In this document: positions 7,636 to 8,073 of the stretch, piece by piece | Layout: each line of letters begins with the position of its first letter | Numbering within the stretch: the stretch's first letter is position 1 | Source: Candidatus Omnitrophota bacterium | Lineage (GTDB): Bacteria > Omnitrophota > Koll11 > Zapsychrales > Zapsychraceae | NCBI GenBank assembly: GCA_023140095.1 | Contig: JAGLMJ010000051.1 | Span: 1 to 8,073 of the forward strand | Length of the DNA stretch: 8,073 nucleotides | Direction: 5' to 3' | Notes under the pieces: generated by a model | Databases searched by the model: none | What the model was told of the DNA's origin: nothing | The model's input: only the letters and a program-made list of their open reading frames with translations | Position numbers and translations under genes: made by a program

Positions 7636-8073
7636 TCAATCCTCTAGGGGAACTTGATCTTTTCTCTTTTGAAGGAAATAAATGAGAAACGCCGCGATCA
7701 AAGATCCGGTAAGGTTCGCAACGAGGTCTAAAGCTGTATTGACATACCCTCCGACATTTGTCTCCGGGACAAAGACCATAGCCAGGAATTCAACGATCTC
7801 GTTGACGGCTCCTAATCCCATGCTGCCGATCACGCAAAGGAACAATAGGCCGCCGGTCGGGCAAATGTCGGTCAGAGCCCGGTCGAATTTTCTGGACAGG
7901 GTTCTCTGCAAGATCTGCCAGACCAGCCAAGTTGTTGTGCCGAATCCGAAGGCATGAACAAATTGGTCAAATTTAAACATCTTTTCGATGATCCATAAAT
8001 TGTAGAGGACCTTGGTTTCTCCGCCGGTCGGCCAACTTAAAGGAACGCTGACCAACCCGCCGGCCATATGCAA
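7636..8073 (-). CDS. DUF2238/VanZ-like small integral membrane protein, 5' end outside the window
   Basis: The C-terminal 145 codons or so of a hydrophobic protein are present. The frame is still open at the window edge. A TTG there could in principle be a start, but the sequence HMAGGLVSVPLSW looks like the inside of a membrane segment, so the gene most likely begins further upstream. Visible blocks are KFDQFVH at 34-40, GAVNEIVEF at 88-96 and NVGGYVNTALDLVANLTGS at 106-124, numbered from the window edge. Membrane segments lie at about 38-54, 74-100 and 112-135, followed by a short basic, then acidic tail (QKRKDQVPLED). The D...H pair, the NE.VEF block and the NT..DLV.N block resemble the DUF2238 (YjdF-like) group, which is related in appearance to VanZ-like proteins. 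No biochemical function is established that I can rely on. It leads the probable operon with the two TPR membrane proteins. Confidence 0.8.
   Translation of the reverse strand: MHMAGGLVSVPLSWPTGGETKVLYNLWIIEKMFKFDQFVHAFGFGTTTWLVWQILQRTLSRKFDRALTDICPTGGLLFLCVIGSMGLGAVNEIVEFLAMVFVPETNVGGYVNTALDLVANLTGSLIAAFLIYFLQKRKDQVPLED

Overview
All genes read on the minus strand, so transcription runs from position 8073 towards position 1. Base composition is moderate, with a very AT-rich gap at about 1622-1800. The SMC ATPase head, the GlgC and the long multi-pass membrane proteins with TPR tails point to a Gram-negative-type bacterium, possibly from an uncultivated lineage such as Omnitrophota or a PVC relative. 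That placement rests on general resemblance and is weak.

Layout in transcription order: (1) 8073-7636, the 3' part of a small membrane protein resembling the DUF2238/VanZ-like group. (2) 7581-5560 and 5531-3219, two tandem paralogous membrane proteins with about 11 membrane segments, a conserved soluble domain and C-terminal TPR repeats. They are 28 bases apart and probably form one operon with the gene before them; the second has about three more TPRs. (3) 3101-1884, glgC (glucose-1-phosphate adenylyltransferase), behind its own good sigma70-type promoter. (4) 1883-1622, an AT-rich gap holding a ladder of degenerate 10-bp direct repeats (CAT...) in helical phase, overlapping a promoter. (5) 1615-1415, a small excisionase/BldC-type helix-turn-helix protein. 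(6) 1352 to beyond position 1, the N-terminal 450 residues of chromosome segregation ATPase SMC, with a strong ribosome binding site.

The most unusual element is the ladder: about 16 units over roughly 150 bp with a mean step near 9.9 bp. It covers the promoter of the HTH gene, which is probably co-transcribed with smc. Members of the HTH gene's family (BldC) are known to bind direct repeats as head-to-tail multimers, so an autoregulatory filament controlling an HTH-smc transcript is a testable hypothesis. The second point of interest is the tandem pair of possible GT-C-type membrane proteins, whose biochemical function I cannot assign.
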